Shown here in pieces: positions 1-17,025 of a stretch of DNA of 64,000 nt (positions are counted from its first letter, which is position 1; the number at the start of each line of letters is the position of its first letter). Source of the stretch: Batillaria attramentaria (taxonomy: Eukaryota > Mollusca > Gastropoda > Batillariidae); assembly GCA_018292915.2 (NCBI GenBank), contig JACVVK020000538.1:1-64000 (forward strand). Direction: 5' to 3'. The translations under genes and the position numbers were made by a program. Under the pieces are notes generated by a model. The model ran no database searches. It was not told the origin of the DNA and was given only the letters and a program-made list of their open reading frames with translations.

Positions 1-578
1 CAGACCACGCCTTCTTTTTCTGCCGGCTAATATTACTGGTTAGTTCAAAGAACCCTATTTGCATAGCCATATGTAACTTGTTCTTTAAAAAATGGTGGTT
101 AGTCCACGTTTATCAATAGTGAGATATACAAGTATTTAGAAAGAGAAGAAATGCGGTTTAGATTGAAATGAGAATGGTGTTTATATTGCCCAAAATGTGA
201 ATACGGAGGTCATTTAAAGTTGGTTGGAGTGCTTGTGGCACCGAATGACTCCCAGCACTGGTTCCATGTGCTGCCTGGAATGCCATGTAGTCGGGTTACT
301 ATTCAGTATGGGGAGACTTATCAGTCTACCATTTCACGAGAACGGGCCACGTGTGTATCTAGGCACTGTTCTCGAACATTTTTAATCACGTTGTTTGCAA
401 AGCGACAATGGCAGAAAATGTATCTGCACCGCGGAGATTTGTCACTAGTACCTCCATTCATTGTTCATACCTATGTTCCTCAAAATCTTAAATGTCGCTT
501 TGTGAAGCGCTTAGACACCACAATTGGATCTCGCCCTATATTATTATTATTATTATTGTTATTATTAGCATACCTCGC

Positions 579-813
579 TGCATGAAATGTTGAGTCTTCT
601 CGGTACGCCCGTGTGCCCTGTATAATTTGGATACATGAGCCAACGCATAACTTCTTCAGCGGTAGTGCCCATGTCTCCGAATATCATAACCAGGCGATTT
701 CCGACTTGCAAGTAAGACATGATCAGTGTCCGGCCATCATCAGTCGCTGGCAAATAGCGACCGTCACTCTTTCTTAATTGACTCCAGGTATAATATTCAC
801 AATAAAGTTTCAT
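579..813 (-). other. Possible isolated exon or decayed coding fragment, unrecognised
   Basis: On the minus strand an open stretch of about 78 codons begins with ATG at 813 and ends at a sequence resembling a 5' splice site (GAG followed by GTATGC) near 579. The predicted peptide has a mixed, protein-like composition, including a hydrophobic YLQVGNRLVMIFGDMG segment. It lies on the opposite strand to the cadherin and just upstream of its first visible exon. I do not recognise the family. It could be a real exon, a retro-inserted fragment or chance. Confidence 0.2.
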
Positions 814-881
814 TTATAGTTAATCATCGGTTGTGGTATTATGAATAGTATTGGTGTTTATGTTTTTCCTTCTGATTTCAG

Positions 882-5881
<5,000 letters not shown>

Positions 5882-6252
5882 ACCATTTTAGGGCACGCAC
5901 TGGACAGGAGTTTTTTAAAAAATTCAAATTCCTTTCCGCTTAGGTCTCACTCGAGTCTACTTTCTGTTTAGGCCAGAAAGTCACTTCACTCAAATCCACT
6001 TATGTCACCTCTCCTTGCCATGTGCGCAAAACATCCCAGCTTTCTGTGACAGTTTAGCTCCCCCTGGCATGCACCTTGTCCTACAAAAACAAAAATCACG
6101 AACATCACGCTGTTTCGTCACAAAACAAAATCATTACAATCTAGCACACTCGCCTAATGTGTCCTTCAAATAAACACTAAACTTGACCCAACGCTCAGTG
6201 TGTGTTATTACGCTTGTATTTCGCGTTTCATTACGTGTTTCATCATTCGTTA

Positions 6253-6269
6253 TGACGTAAGTATATAAA
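6253..6269 (+). promoter_or_regulatory. Candidate promoter: CRE-like site and TATA box
   Basis: TGACGTAA (6253-6260) is followed directly by TATATAAA (6262-6269). The spacing suits a core promoter starting near 6295. The nearest downstream gene is the claudin-like gene at 9.3 kb, but no clear noncoding exon with a donor could be traced, so assignment is uncertain. Confidence 0.3.
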
Positions 6270-9200
6270 TAACTGCGCGTCTGTCATCTCCGCCGGTTAC
6301 TTGTACGCTAAACATAACAGTGAATGCATATATTACTTTTGCTTTCAGCTCACGTCTTTGATGCATCAGTGGACCGGCTCAAGTGAAATCAAGCTCGGCT
6401 TGCCAGCCCTGGCGCGCACGCATGGACGCAGCTGGCAAGGAATGTGATGGCAGATCGCGTAACAGATAGGAAGATGTGTTTTTCAAACAAAACTAAAACA
6501 AGAAAGTGTAGAGCATTTCAGTAATTGCTGCTCAGAAAAAAACACCGACACAAACAAATTTGTTTCACCCATGAAACATGGGAATACAAATTGAAGATAC
6601 GCATTTCAGTGCGTGCATATGTCTTTTTTTTTTCTTTCTTTTTTTTGTAAACGTGTATTTGTGATTTTTGGAGAGGGGGGATCAGCCGAGACAATGACAA
6701 TATAAAACTGTATTGCGTATTTTCGTAAATACTGTAGGCTAAGCCAGCATTGCAGTCAGACATTGTACGGTTGTACAACTTCAGCCTTCTTTTATCAGAT
6801 TACGGCCCGCTTTGCTCTTTTGCCTTGGGAGGTAAAAATGACAGTGACGGCGTGAGCCGCGAGAGTACAGACGCAATCAGCCGTGACGGAAAGAGAGATA
6901 TCAACGATAACTGAAGGCACATAGTACAGTGGTGGTTTCGTTTCAGTTACACGACACGAAGGACCGTTTGTATTGACATGCAGAGAGCGTGCAACACAAA
7001 GCAATATGAATAGTGTGCACTTTCGGGAAGACAGGCTGGAATTCGTTGTAACCACTTCTTACATGATGTTTCCACCATAAAAGAGATGTACTGAAAACAA
7101 AACAGTTTTTTTTTAATAAAAAAAAAATTGAAGAAATTTTTGCTTTGAATTCCGAGTGAGTTGTCAATGGCTGAGCGATACAGTCCCATTAAGATGATTT
7201 TGAATGCAGAGTTCGCGCGCTGGCGACTGACACGGCAAAGAAAACTTCACACTCAAATTCCTACCCAATCAGGAGATTCGACCACGGTGCCCCAGGAACC
7301 GGAGGCCAGGACGCCCAAACCACCACACCAAATTCCCTTGTCAGTCCACCCCGTCAGTACAGCAAGGCAGAAACTCAGCAGACGGCATGCGGTTTTTTTT
7401 TGTTTTTTTTTTTTTTAAAGAGATCGTTTGAATATTGTAATTGTAACATATTTTCAACAAATGCAGTGGGTTTGAACGCCTAAGGCGACGGAAAAAGCAT
7501 ATTCAGACTGGATTTACTGTAGGACAACCCGTCAGAAAGTATTTTTATTATTATCATTATTATTCATATAATGTACAATGTACATACACAGTTCCTTTCC
7601 CACGACCCTGATTGGTTTGCCATGGGATTGATGTTAACATCATTGTTACCTGGTCTGTGTAGTGGCTCGTTTTTTGTACAAAGTATACAGGGAAATGTAC
7701 AGGCGCATGTATGTACAGTTACAACATTCCAGTTACTGTTACATACATGTATGTGTAAGATACAGCACTACACCACACACACACACACGTACGCGGTCGG
7801 GCATGCACGCACACTGCATGACCCCCCCCCCCCCCAAAAAAAAAAAAAAAAAAACCAAACAAAAAAAAACCAAAAAAAAAACCAAATAAATAAATAAATA
7901 AATAATAAATAAATAAATTAATTAATTAATTAATAAAAATAAATAAAAAATAAATGAATAAAAATAAATAAATAAATAACTAAACAAAATGACAACAACA
8001 AACCCAAACAACAAACAAACAAACAATCAATCAAACAAACAAACAAACAAACAAACAAAACAAAACAAATTACAACCAAAAACCCACGAAAGGGGGGGGG
8101 GGGTAGGGAAGAGGGTGAATGTGTAAAGGATGGATGCAACATCTAGATGCATCTGCACACACACATCGTATTACTACTTCTATCCGACTATGAATTTGTA
8201 GATGCCAGAGTTAAGACCAAGAAGGTTGCTCCAGACAGCTGTGGCAACTGTACTGAATAGTGCTACGTCATGTTTTTTGTGAAGTGCTTGTCAAAATGTT
8301 TCAGTGACATACATAGTAAGTGGTAAGTCTGTATCTTGATGCAACTTTTCCCTATCCTACCTTACGCTACGAACTTAAGCTACATCATGGCGTGTGCCTA
8401 GCGGGTAGATGTGAACAGATCTTTGCGATAACGCCCTCCTGATAAAGCTGTTACGGAGGTGGAGATGGAGACGTCACGGTTGGTGTGAGACTGTCTTTTT
8501 CGCATGCATGACTGAACACACAGTGTTTGCTCTCTATTGCCACGGTAAAGGTCTTTCAGTTTTGTTACGGACCTCAAGAGGGGGGTCCGGCGGTTGCTCC
8601 GTGTTGTTCTTGTGACAAACATTTTCACTTCAAAGGAACAAAATCTTGCCGACAGTTCGGACGTACAACGGTTTACGGAAACGTATGGACTGATGAATTG
8701 AAACTATAGCTGGTGAGAACATGGTGTTTCTCAAGTGCTGACAGTGCGAGAAGTAGTTCGTGTCTGTTGTGTTCACTGAGACGGACGATATACAAGAAGG
8801 GAATTCGTTTTGGTTCGTGTACCTGTGGCAGTGACGTAGAACCAGAAAGCTGTTACTGTGCATATCCAGCAAATTATTTATAATTAGTACAAATACTTAT
8901 TTCGGTCTGATTACATTGACGTCTCCTCAAGTTTATTTCAAATGCGGAACATATTAGCAAAATTCTCCGACAGCCTTCCAATAGAAATTTCTGACCACAA
9001 GCCGAGTGGTATTTCGTGTGCCGTGAGGAAAGTGTATTATCACTGTGTTCGATCGTTTCATCAGTTCACAGGAACGTGAGTAATGTTCAGTGTTTGCCAA
9101 TCTCACTTCTGACAGACAGTGGGCGAATCGGCAATCTGATTTCTATATTATTTATAAAACATATACATTATTTATAAAACAGAAATCACTCGCAGTTAGT

Positions 9201-9311
9201 GTTTACCTGTACTTGCCGAACTGCTTTTCGTGTGTGTGTAAATGATTGAGTATTTTCTGATGGACTGAAAAAAAAAAGTAAAAGGTCTGTTTCTGAGTTG
9301 TTCAAAATCTC
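6270..9311. other. Intergenic stretch without recognised gene
   Basis: No exon with protein similarity is visible. The stretch holds homopolymer runs, a (CA)n run near 7778, a poly-C/poly-A block near 7820-7870 and tetranucleotide runs (AAAT, ATTA, CAAA) at about 7880-8070. It may include the 5' end of the claudin-like gene. Confidence 0.6.
7820..8070. repeat. Low-complexity A-rich and tetranucleotide block
   Basis: Poly-C then poly-A, followed by AAAT, ATTA and CAAA repeats. The open frames in it are repeat-derived. Confidence 0.85.
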
Positions 9312-9844
9312 ATGCCCGCGAAAGTTTCGTACACCAACTCTATCTATTCCACAAGTCAAAACGAGATTCCCACGATGCATATTCAAGAGGGACAAGATAT
9401 AGAGCTCAGGGTGAGGTTCTGCGAGGGTTCCAGCATTTTGTCACGAGTCGCCGCGTGTCTGATATTTGTGGCGCTGACCTTGCACGTGACCTCCGTGGCG
9501 AGCCCCTATTGGCTGGAAGCGTCAGTTCGGGATTTCAAGATGGCTCACACAGGGCTGTGGCAAGAGTGTCAGAAGTTGTTGTTGTACACTGAAAGTGAAT
9601 ATTGGAGCTGCTCATCGTACGACGCAGCACATCACGTGGATTTTGTACCAGGTAAATCAGGCCAAGGTTAAGTTCAAGTAAAAACAAAAACAGAAAAAAA
9701 CAGCAGAAACAAACACAACAGACAAACAAATACCCGGTGACAGTGTGTAAAAAAGAAACATACATGTCATCATGCAGCTGCACTATGAATGTCGCCATTT
9801 TCCATATTTTTCCTGTGAGGCAATTCTCGGACATTTCCCACAGG

Positions 9845-9914
<70 letters not shown>

Positions 9915-10375
9915 CACCTTTCGCCGATAAATTCTGTTTCATCAATACACTTATTTCCCCCTCATATAATGATTAAGTCTTAAAAACTCATTCACTCTCC
10001 TGCTACAATGTTAACTGTTTAGTTCTGCCCGCTGGGCAAAATACAGACTGTGGGCGCTACATGCATAGACAAAAGGCGAATTTTCGGGAACGACTTACGC
10101 TTAGGGCTTAGCCCCTCTTGTCTACAGACGATTTCCTGCTATGGTGAATGCAAAACATTAGTGGAAAATTCTGCCCAACGTTGGTCGAAACGAAGGCTTG
10201 TGGGCGAAATAGACGTGGACCAAAGGTGAATTTACGGTAAAAAGATTTGGCTACGTACCATAGATAGCAAATTTGGAGGAAAACGCTATATATTCCTCTT
10301 ACACATGAGGTTGCAGATGACATCCTAGAAATGATTTAAAATTCACACCCCCCCCCCCCCCAAAAAAAAAATAGA

Positions 10376-10406
<31 letters not shown>

Positions 10407-11047
10407 AAATAATCAGGCAGCCACAGACTTATGTGTAGTGTAAATTTCAACAAAGTCCAATGTTCCGTTTTTTTGGCAATGTTGTCGACCACATACCCAC
10501 TCATTCCTCTGTCGTTTGCTGGCTCCAGTGCCAGCCGCGCATGAATACAAATAGTCCACAAGCCAGGCTCATTTTTTCCCTAATTTTACTATTACCTGAC
10601 ATGAAACTTGTTTACAAAGCCAACAAAAAGCACCGGATTGCCATTTTTTACTCTGCACACAAATTTTAAAAGGGGCAAATATTTTCTACTATATTTATCG
10701 GAGTTCTGACTACATGATCCGGAAGCTATTACTGGTCTGTAACCTGTTTGTGGCCGTTTTATTCAGGGTTTCTCAAAGCGACCCAAGCCTTCGCCATCCT
10801 AGGTTTGCTGTGTCAAGTGGCGGCTTGTGTGGTTCTCGTCGTGTTCACATTGCTGCCCAAACTCACCGTTCGCAGATACATTCTCTTCGCCGCGGTCATC
10901 TGCAGTGGTGTTGGAGGTAAGTAATTACTGATACTATGAAAGTGATGACAAACACTCGCGCCTGCGCTGACGGACACACACGCACACGCACGCACGCATA
11001 CACGCACGCACATCTACGCAACCACGCGTTAGAGCATATGCACGCAC

Positions 11048-11105
<58 letters not shown>

Positions 11106-11642
11106 TCACTGCCATAACAAATGGAAACTTCGTGATATTTATCGGGTGTCCATCTGCAGCGCGGAATATCTTTTCAATGATGTATTCCACAATTAATTTA
11201 TATGATTTTACTTCTACTTTGTACTGTCTTCAATATAACAAAGGACTATTGTATTATACCTTATGTAATAATACAGAGTGTTTGACATAAAGTAAGCAAT
11301 AACAACAAGTTGCAAAGCTGGCTCAGTACTAGTCCAGCTGCTTATACGGCCAGAATATCACGGTTTTCTGTTCTTCTCTTCAGCTATCTTCTCCATCATT
11401 CTATAACTAACTCTCTAATACTCTTTGTCCCAGCCCTGTTCGTGTTGATCGCTATGAGCATCTACCCAGCGAAGTACCCGAATCTTCAGCTTCCCTACAG
11501 CCCTTTCCCGGCCACGTGGTCTGTCTCGTGGTGCTTCGGCCTCGACTTCGTTTCCATGGTCCTCGCCGCAGCGACTTCCGTCATCTTGCTGTACGATTTC
11601 AGGAGGTCTTTCATGATGGCGATAAGCGACACAACAGCTTGA
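9312..11642 (+). CDS. Claudin/PMP22-family four-transmembrane protein
   Basis: Three exons in continuous phase (9312-9651, 10767-10916, 11434-11642, stop TGA) encode 232 residues; starting at the second ATG (9375) gives 211. The first extracellular loop has the claudin signature W-GLW-C-C: YWLEAS, then HTGLWQEC, then WSC. Four hydrophobic helices are visible: after SSILSRV (helix 1), AFAILGLLCQVAACVVLVVF (helix 2), YILFAAVICSG running into ALFVLIAMS (helix 3, split by the exon 2/3 junction) and FVSMVLAAATSVILLY (helix 4). Length and layout fit the claudin/PMP22/EMP superfamily, whose members build paracellular barriers or septate-junction components. The C-terminus (about DFRRSFMMAISDTTA) has no evident PDZ-binding end. 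Intron 1 contains a long (CA)n tract and intron 2 another. Assigning a precise subfamily is not possible by eye. Confidence 0.85.
9847..9913. repeat. (CA)n microsatellite in claudin-like intron 1
   Basis: A nearly pure CA run of about 67 bp. A second, impure CA/CG-containing run lies at 10976-11104 in intron 2. Confidence 0.95.
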
Positions 11643-12390
11643 AAGGATATTTATTATTTCATCATGTTTCCACGCATCCTGGGGAAAAAGCAAATAGGCA
11701 GTGATAGCTTTTGGTTGTGATCACGTGACATGCTGAACCTTTGAGACTGCCCAGGTAGCAAATGCAACCAGTGGGGAGTTTGCAAACAATTGTTTCAACG
11801 ATCATTGCTGTATATTTATAGCCCCCAGTTCTTACGGCACATGCACCACGGATATAGATGTTTGATTCTGGCTAGTGTTTCCAACTCATAAATTAATGCA
11901 CAAAACGTTAACGAGTGAAACATAAAGGTTACAAGGAAAAAAGAAATCACACAGTCACTATGCATCTTTGTACATTTCTTGGCCATAAACCTTCACGACA
12001 TCTTTCAGTCTGTCTTTCTTCTTCTTGTTCCTATTATTAACATTTTTTATTTATTATATATGCTTTTGCTTTTGTTCTTGTTGTCATTATTATGTTGTCT
12101 TCTGCTCATTTGCGCTGCCATGCACGAAATGCTGAATTTCATTCCGAGAAACTGCACAGAAAGCAAGCACTGAATTTGGAATTTATGCCTGTAGTCCTGG
12201 AGGATACCGAATACGTAGTCAGCAGACATATTTCAATAACCAGTGAATTAAAACTTCAAAAAAGGTCATTTCTAATGCTTTGGTTTAATAACGAACTCAT
12301 TCAAGTTTAATACTATCTTTAGAACAGTGTGTATGTGTGTGTGTGTGTGTGAGGGGGGGGGGGGCGCAGTTCCTTGTATTCCCTTCAAAA

Positions 12391-12476
<86 letters not shown>

Positions 12477-12488
12477 ATTATTGCGACA

Positions 12489-12545
<57 letters not shown>

Positions 12546-12592
12546 CTGTCTCCATCTCCTTGTCTGTATGTGTATGCATATCTGTCTCACGT

Positions 12593-12675
<83 letters not shown>

Positions 12676-12722
12676 GTCTGTCTCCATCTCCTTGTCTGTA
12701 TGTATGTATATCTGTCTCACGT

Positions 12723-12790
<68 letters not shown>

Positions 12791-12850
12791 ACACACACAC
12801 AGAGTCTGTCTCCATCTCCTTGTCTGTATGTATGTATATCTGTCTCACGT

Positions 12851-12937
<87 letters not shown>

Positions 12938-12982
12938 CTGTCTCCATCTCCTTGTCTGTATGTATGTATATCTGTCTCACGT

Positions 12983-13081
<99 letters not shown>

Positions 13082-13126
13082 CTGTCTTCATCTCCTTGTC
13101 TGTATGTATGTATATCTGTCTCACGT

Positions 13127-13177
<51 letters not shown>

Positions 13178-13216
13178 ATTATTGCGACAACACACACACA
13201 CACACACACACACACG
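12391..13216. repeat. Higher-order CA satellite with five spaced 50-bp modules
   Basis: Long (AC)n tracts are punctuated by a conserved module of about 50 bp (beginning GAGTCTGTCTCCATCTCC, ending CTGTCTCACGTGC). The modules start near 12542, 12675, 12803, 12934 and 13078. A shorter module, CCATTATTGCGACAA, sits near both ends (about 12475 and 13176). Period is about 130 bp. All open frames through this region are translated dinucleotide repeats and not genes. Confidence 0.95.
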
Positions 13217-13653
13217 GAAACCCATGACTCTTGTGGTAATGTCGGAAGTGAGCAATCAAATGAATGAGTTCTGAAATGAAAAGCAGTAATGAGTTTGCAC
13301 CTGCCATCAAGGTGACAGGCCTGGTCAGTACCATGGCGGAACATCACTAGAGCCAGCCCTGCAGCCTTCCCCTACCTCCGGGCAGACAGACAGGGAGAGG
13401 GCGGGAAGGTGTGAAATGATTAGCATACGAAAGCAGAGAAGCACCCTTGGAGGCCGGAGCACGCCTTGCCTGTGCATACCCCGGAGCTGCTGAGGCTATT
13501 GAGTGATGCGATGGAGTGATTTGTGAGTGGGTTTCTTACGCCCGACAACACACAGAGGTGCATTATCATGCTTAATGTTATAACAGATGTAGAAATGTCA
13601 CCCCACACTGCCACCCCCCCCCCTAACCTCCCTCCCTCTCTCGCCCCCCCCCC

Positions 13654-13694
<41 letters not shown>

Positions 13695-13699
13695 GGCAC

Positions 13700-13781
13700 A
13701 CACACACACACCCCTTGGACTCGAAACTACGACTTTCTGAATCGGAACCAAAAATTTGTACTGGCGTTTTCCTCGTCGCCG

Positions 13782-13848
<67 letters not shown>

Positions 13849-13890
13849 ACCCTTAGGTGGTTTACAGTAGAAAAATACCCCCCCCACCGC
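13700..13890 (+). mobile_element. Degenerate SINE fragment split by a GT microsatellite
   Basis: The body of the same SINE family can be read (AACCAAAAATTTGTACTGGC, GTTTTCCTCGTCGCCG), then a (GT)n run of about 60 bp replaces part of it. The tail-like ACCCTTAGGTGGTTTACAG and CCCCCCACC follow. The tRNA head is unrecognisable. Confidence 0.55.
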
Positions 13891-14214
13891 CCAAAAAAAA
13901 AACAAAAAAAAAAACAACAACAACAAAAATCGAACCATCTGCTTTGACACCGTCTCTCCTTCAGGCTTTTTTTTTTTTTCTGTTTCACCGTGCTGAATGT
14001 CTCACCTGTCGGACAGATCATGCAGCTGAATCAGTACTGTCGCATAACGCCAGCGCTAGAAGGAAATAGACGTATATATACAAACTGTCCTGTACTAGAT
14101 CATGTCCGAGCGCGGCTTGACCATTTCCTCCAATCGGAAACCTGCTCGGTTTCACGTGGACAGATTGACGGATGTGTCAGCGGCACGTGCGGCCGCGAAA
14201 CTGACAAGCCTGCC

Positions 14215-14321
14215 TATATAAGTGTTTGAAAAGTGGCTATGGTTCATACAGCAGGGCTCGCAGTTTCTGAACACAGACACTGTTCAGTTTGGTTGACATC
14301 TTGGTGGACAAATTTGTAAAG
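14215..14321 (+). promoter_or_regulatory. TATA promoter and noncoding first exon of the Tyr/Gly-rich gene
   Basis: TATATAA (14215-14221) lies about 30 bp before a presumed start near 14245. A noncoding exon follows to the consensus donor AAAG/GTGAGT (exon end 14321). Two E-boxes (CACGTG) lie just upstream, near 14153 and 14183. The same arrangement is seen at 25371-25440 for the next gene. Confidence 0.6.
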
Positions 14322-14353
14322 GTGAGTATCAAATATCAAGTCCGTGTAGGCCT

Positions 14354-16223
14354 TTATATATGTTACAGTGAATTTGTGTAATCAGGGATTTCATGAAATC
14401 CCTAAAATTTTCAGTAAGTTCATGTAATTACTGTTTCACTCGGGGATTTCATGAAGTCCCTAAAATTTCAAGGGCCAGGGATTTCAGGAAATCACTGATC
14501 CATAATTTTCTTAAGCCGAACACAGGGGCGCATCCCGTTCAACTCATCTTTTGTGGTTTTTTTTTGTGTTTTTTGTTTGGTAAAGAAAGTAAACACATAG
14601 AGGTACATCTCGAACAACTCAAACATTTGAGATAATCACAGTGAAAATGATAAATACATGCAAGTGTATCTGATGGAACTCTACATATAAGATAGCCATA
14701 GTATGAAACGAAACATACAAGTTCTCACAGTAGAAGATACAAAATAAATAAAAAATGCAAGTACATTTCGCGCAGCCAATATGTATGTATGTATGTAAGA
14801 TAATTACAGCAAAAGAAAAAAAAATGTGCAAGTTCATTTCGCGCAACTCACACGTGTACGATAGCCATAGTTAAAAAAAAGAAGATAAAACAAGCAAGTA
14901 TATTTCGCGCAGCTCATACATGTAAGATGTCACAGTAAAACCCATCTTCGAAAACCACTGATGCATTGGCGTAGGACCTGGGGGGGGGGGGGGTATCTGT
15001 TCGACCCCTCCTGTTCTTGGTGCTGAAAATGTTGTCACAGTCTACAATATGTGTACCTCAAATACTTGAAATCACGGAACAGATCGACCAGGTGAAAGGT
15101 ATTTATTGACTGAAATGGAATAATGAAAATCCCCGCTCCCCTGTTGTTTGAATTTTCGAGCCTCTGCCCTATCCCCCCCCCCCCCACCTTCCCCTCCCCC
15201 CTTTCGTGAAGCAAACTTACTCGGTCAGGAGATAATAGTCGTGTCTGCTCTTTATCTGACCACCAGCAGCAGTAGATTTCACACTCCACGAGTTTGTAGT
15301 AGTCTTCTTTTGGAATCAGATATTTGTGGTGTGTTTGGTAGCGCTCAAATAGCTCCGCTTTGAAAATCTCTTCGATGCTGGATTGTGACATGCTTGCAGT
15401 GGAGTTGCAGGCAGTTGTAAGACATGTAGCAGACTGCAGTGTTAGTGTACCCTCGTGAACATGCAGTTTTCATCGGTCAAAAGAAATTACTGTTTGTGTA
15501 CAGAGTTGTCACATGGTGAGAATGCTGTGGTGAGCTGCTGCTATGAGTGAAATTTCAGGGTCTAGGCAGTTCTGCACTTGTTATCTGATCTACGAGTGAA
15601 TTTTGTTTTTGCACCAACTCTTTGCCAGCTTCAGTGATGTTCGTCCCAGGTCATGGGGTGGGATCCACGGAGGGCTCGAAAGCTGGGGCATTTTTTTTTT
15701 AAATTATTATTATTATGCATGATGATGGAGATGAGGCTGATGGTAAGATGATGCTATGGAGGTCCGTGTGGTTTGGGACTGCGGGACAGGGCTCATTCCA
15801 CGCTTCCTGTCATAAATATCCCGGAGTTAACCAGGCCCTGGAACTACGGCACCTGCCTCAGCAACAGCCTCCGCATTGGGCCCATAGCACACCCGCTCTG
15901 GGTAGGAGCCGACCTAGGTAGGGAAAATCCCGCTTGCCTCGGCTGGGACTAGAACTCGGGTCTCCCGGTCCATGGGACAGGGGCCGGTACGAGTGAAATT
16001 TCAGGGTCTAGGCACCGGTTGTCTGATCTTACACAAATTCACTAAACTCAGCCAGTAAGATAGTGTAAAAACCATGACAAAAACTTAGGGATTTCATGAA
16101 ATCCCTGGAAATTTTAGGGATTTCAAGAAATCCCCGAGTGAAACAATAATTACATGAACTTACTGAAAATTTCAGGGATTTCATGAAATCCCTGATTACA
16201 CAAATTCACTGTAACATATATAA
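14354..16223. mobile_element. Long-TIR non-autonomous DNA element with nested palindromes
   Basis: Inverted repeats of about 115 bp (14354-14469 and about 16109-16223) begin TTATATATGTTACAGTGAAT and are almost identical. Each contains the perfect palindrome AGGGATTTCATGAAATCCCT or a close variant; six such palindromes lie in or next to the two arms. If the ends are drawn at CAGTG, the flanking dinucleotide is TA, as in Tc1/mariner elements. No transposase frame is visible. The interior holds degenerate repeats of about 75 bp with TTTCGCGCAGCTCA (14590-14940) and a duplicated segment GTGAAATTTCAGGGTCTAGG (15548 and 15993). The element occupies most of the first intron of the Tyr/Gly-rich gene. 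Confidence 0.75.
15690..15990 (-). mobile_element. Possible second SINE-like insert, reverse orientation
   Basis: In reverse this reads from a box-B-like GAGTTCTAGTCCC through a GC-rich body to (AAT)n and poly-A. It is flanked by direct repeats that contain TTTCAGGGTCTAGGCA. Box A is not visible, so the tRNA origin is uncertain. Confidence 0.3.
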
Positions 16224-17025
16224 TCACTGGACGCATTGTGGGCTTCCAAACATGATTTTCTTTTAATTGTTTTTATGTACTTGGGCAAATGAACGTTTGT
16301 TATGTACAAGGAAAGAGAGCTAAAGTACAGACTGTGCCGTTATAAATGGAGGAAGTTGTATCGTGTATGTCTACTGTTTTTAAGAGCAATCCTAAGACGT
16401 TCCTTTGTTGCGAATTCCCTGTGTAACAAGTCAGTTTCACCAGTGTATGTCTGTCCATCGTTTGTAAAATGTCCGTGAGTGTCGGTGAGTGATAGGCGCA
16501 TTGAGGTTTATTCTAAAATAATGCACCCTACAAATACCATTTATTATTATTATTATTTGATCTGTCAGATTGCATATCTTATATCACTTTCAGAGGTTAA
16601 GCAGTTTTTTTTTGTTTTTGTTTTGTTACCCCTGCGTAAGGCGGTCACCTGTCTAAGGCGACCATTTTGACCTGGACCTTTTGGTGATCGCTACTGTTCA
16701 AAAATGAATTTGCACAAATGTACAGAATGTAGTGTTACAGAATAACGGAATATCTAGCTAATGTGGGTATGAGAGAGACAGAGATTTTATCTGTTATTGT
16801 CCTTCTTGAAGTGAATCTGTCAATTTAACGCCAGTATAATGAACAATGCAATAGAAGAAGTGTTTCTGTACAGTGCAGTACAGAAATGATTTTTTTTTTT
16901 CTATTTTGTGCTGCATAGCTGATTTCCGCATCCTAGAACGACCCAACGACACAGGCGCTTGTCGGTGCTCGTTTTCTAAACCAGATTTATGCGTAATAAT
17001 TCACGTTCATACTCCTATGTCACAG

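Noticed and set aside
7161..7418. 85-codon frame in the cadherin-claudin interval
   Set aside because: It ends in poly-T, with no domain, no signal peptide and no exon structure.
12327..13347. Open frames of up to about 315 codons on both strands
   Set aside because: They are translations of CA/GT repeats (His-Thr or Cys-Val runs) and not genes.
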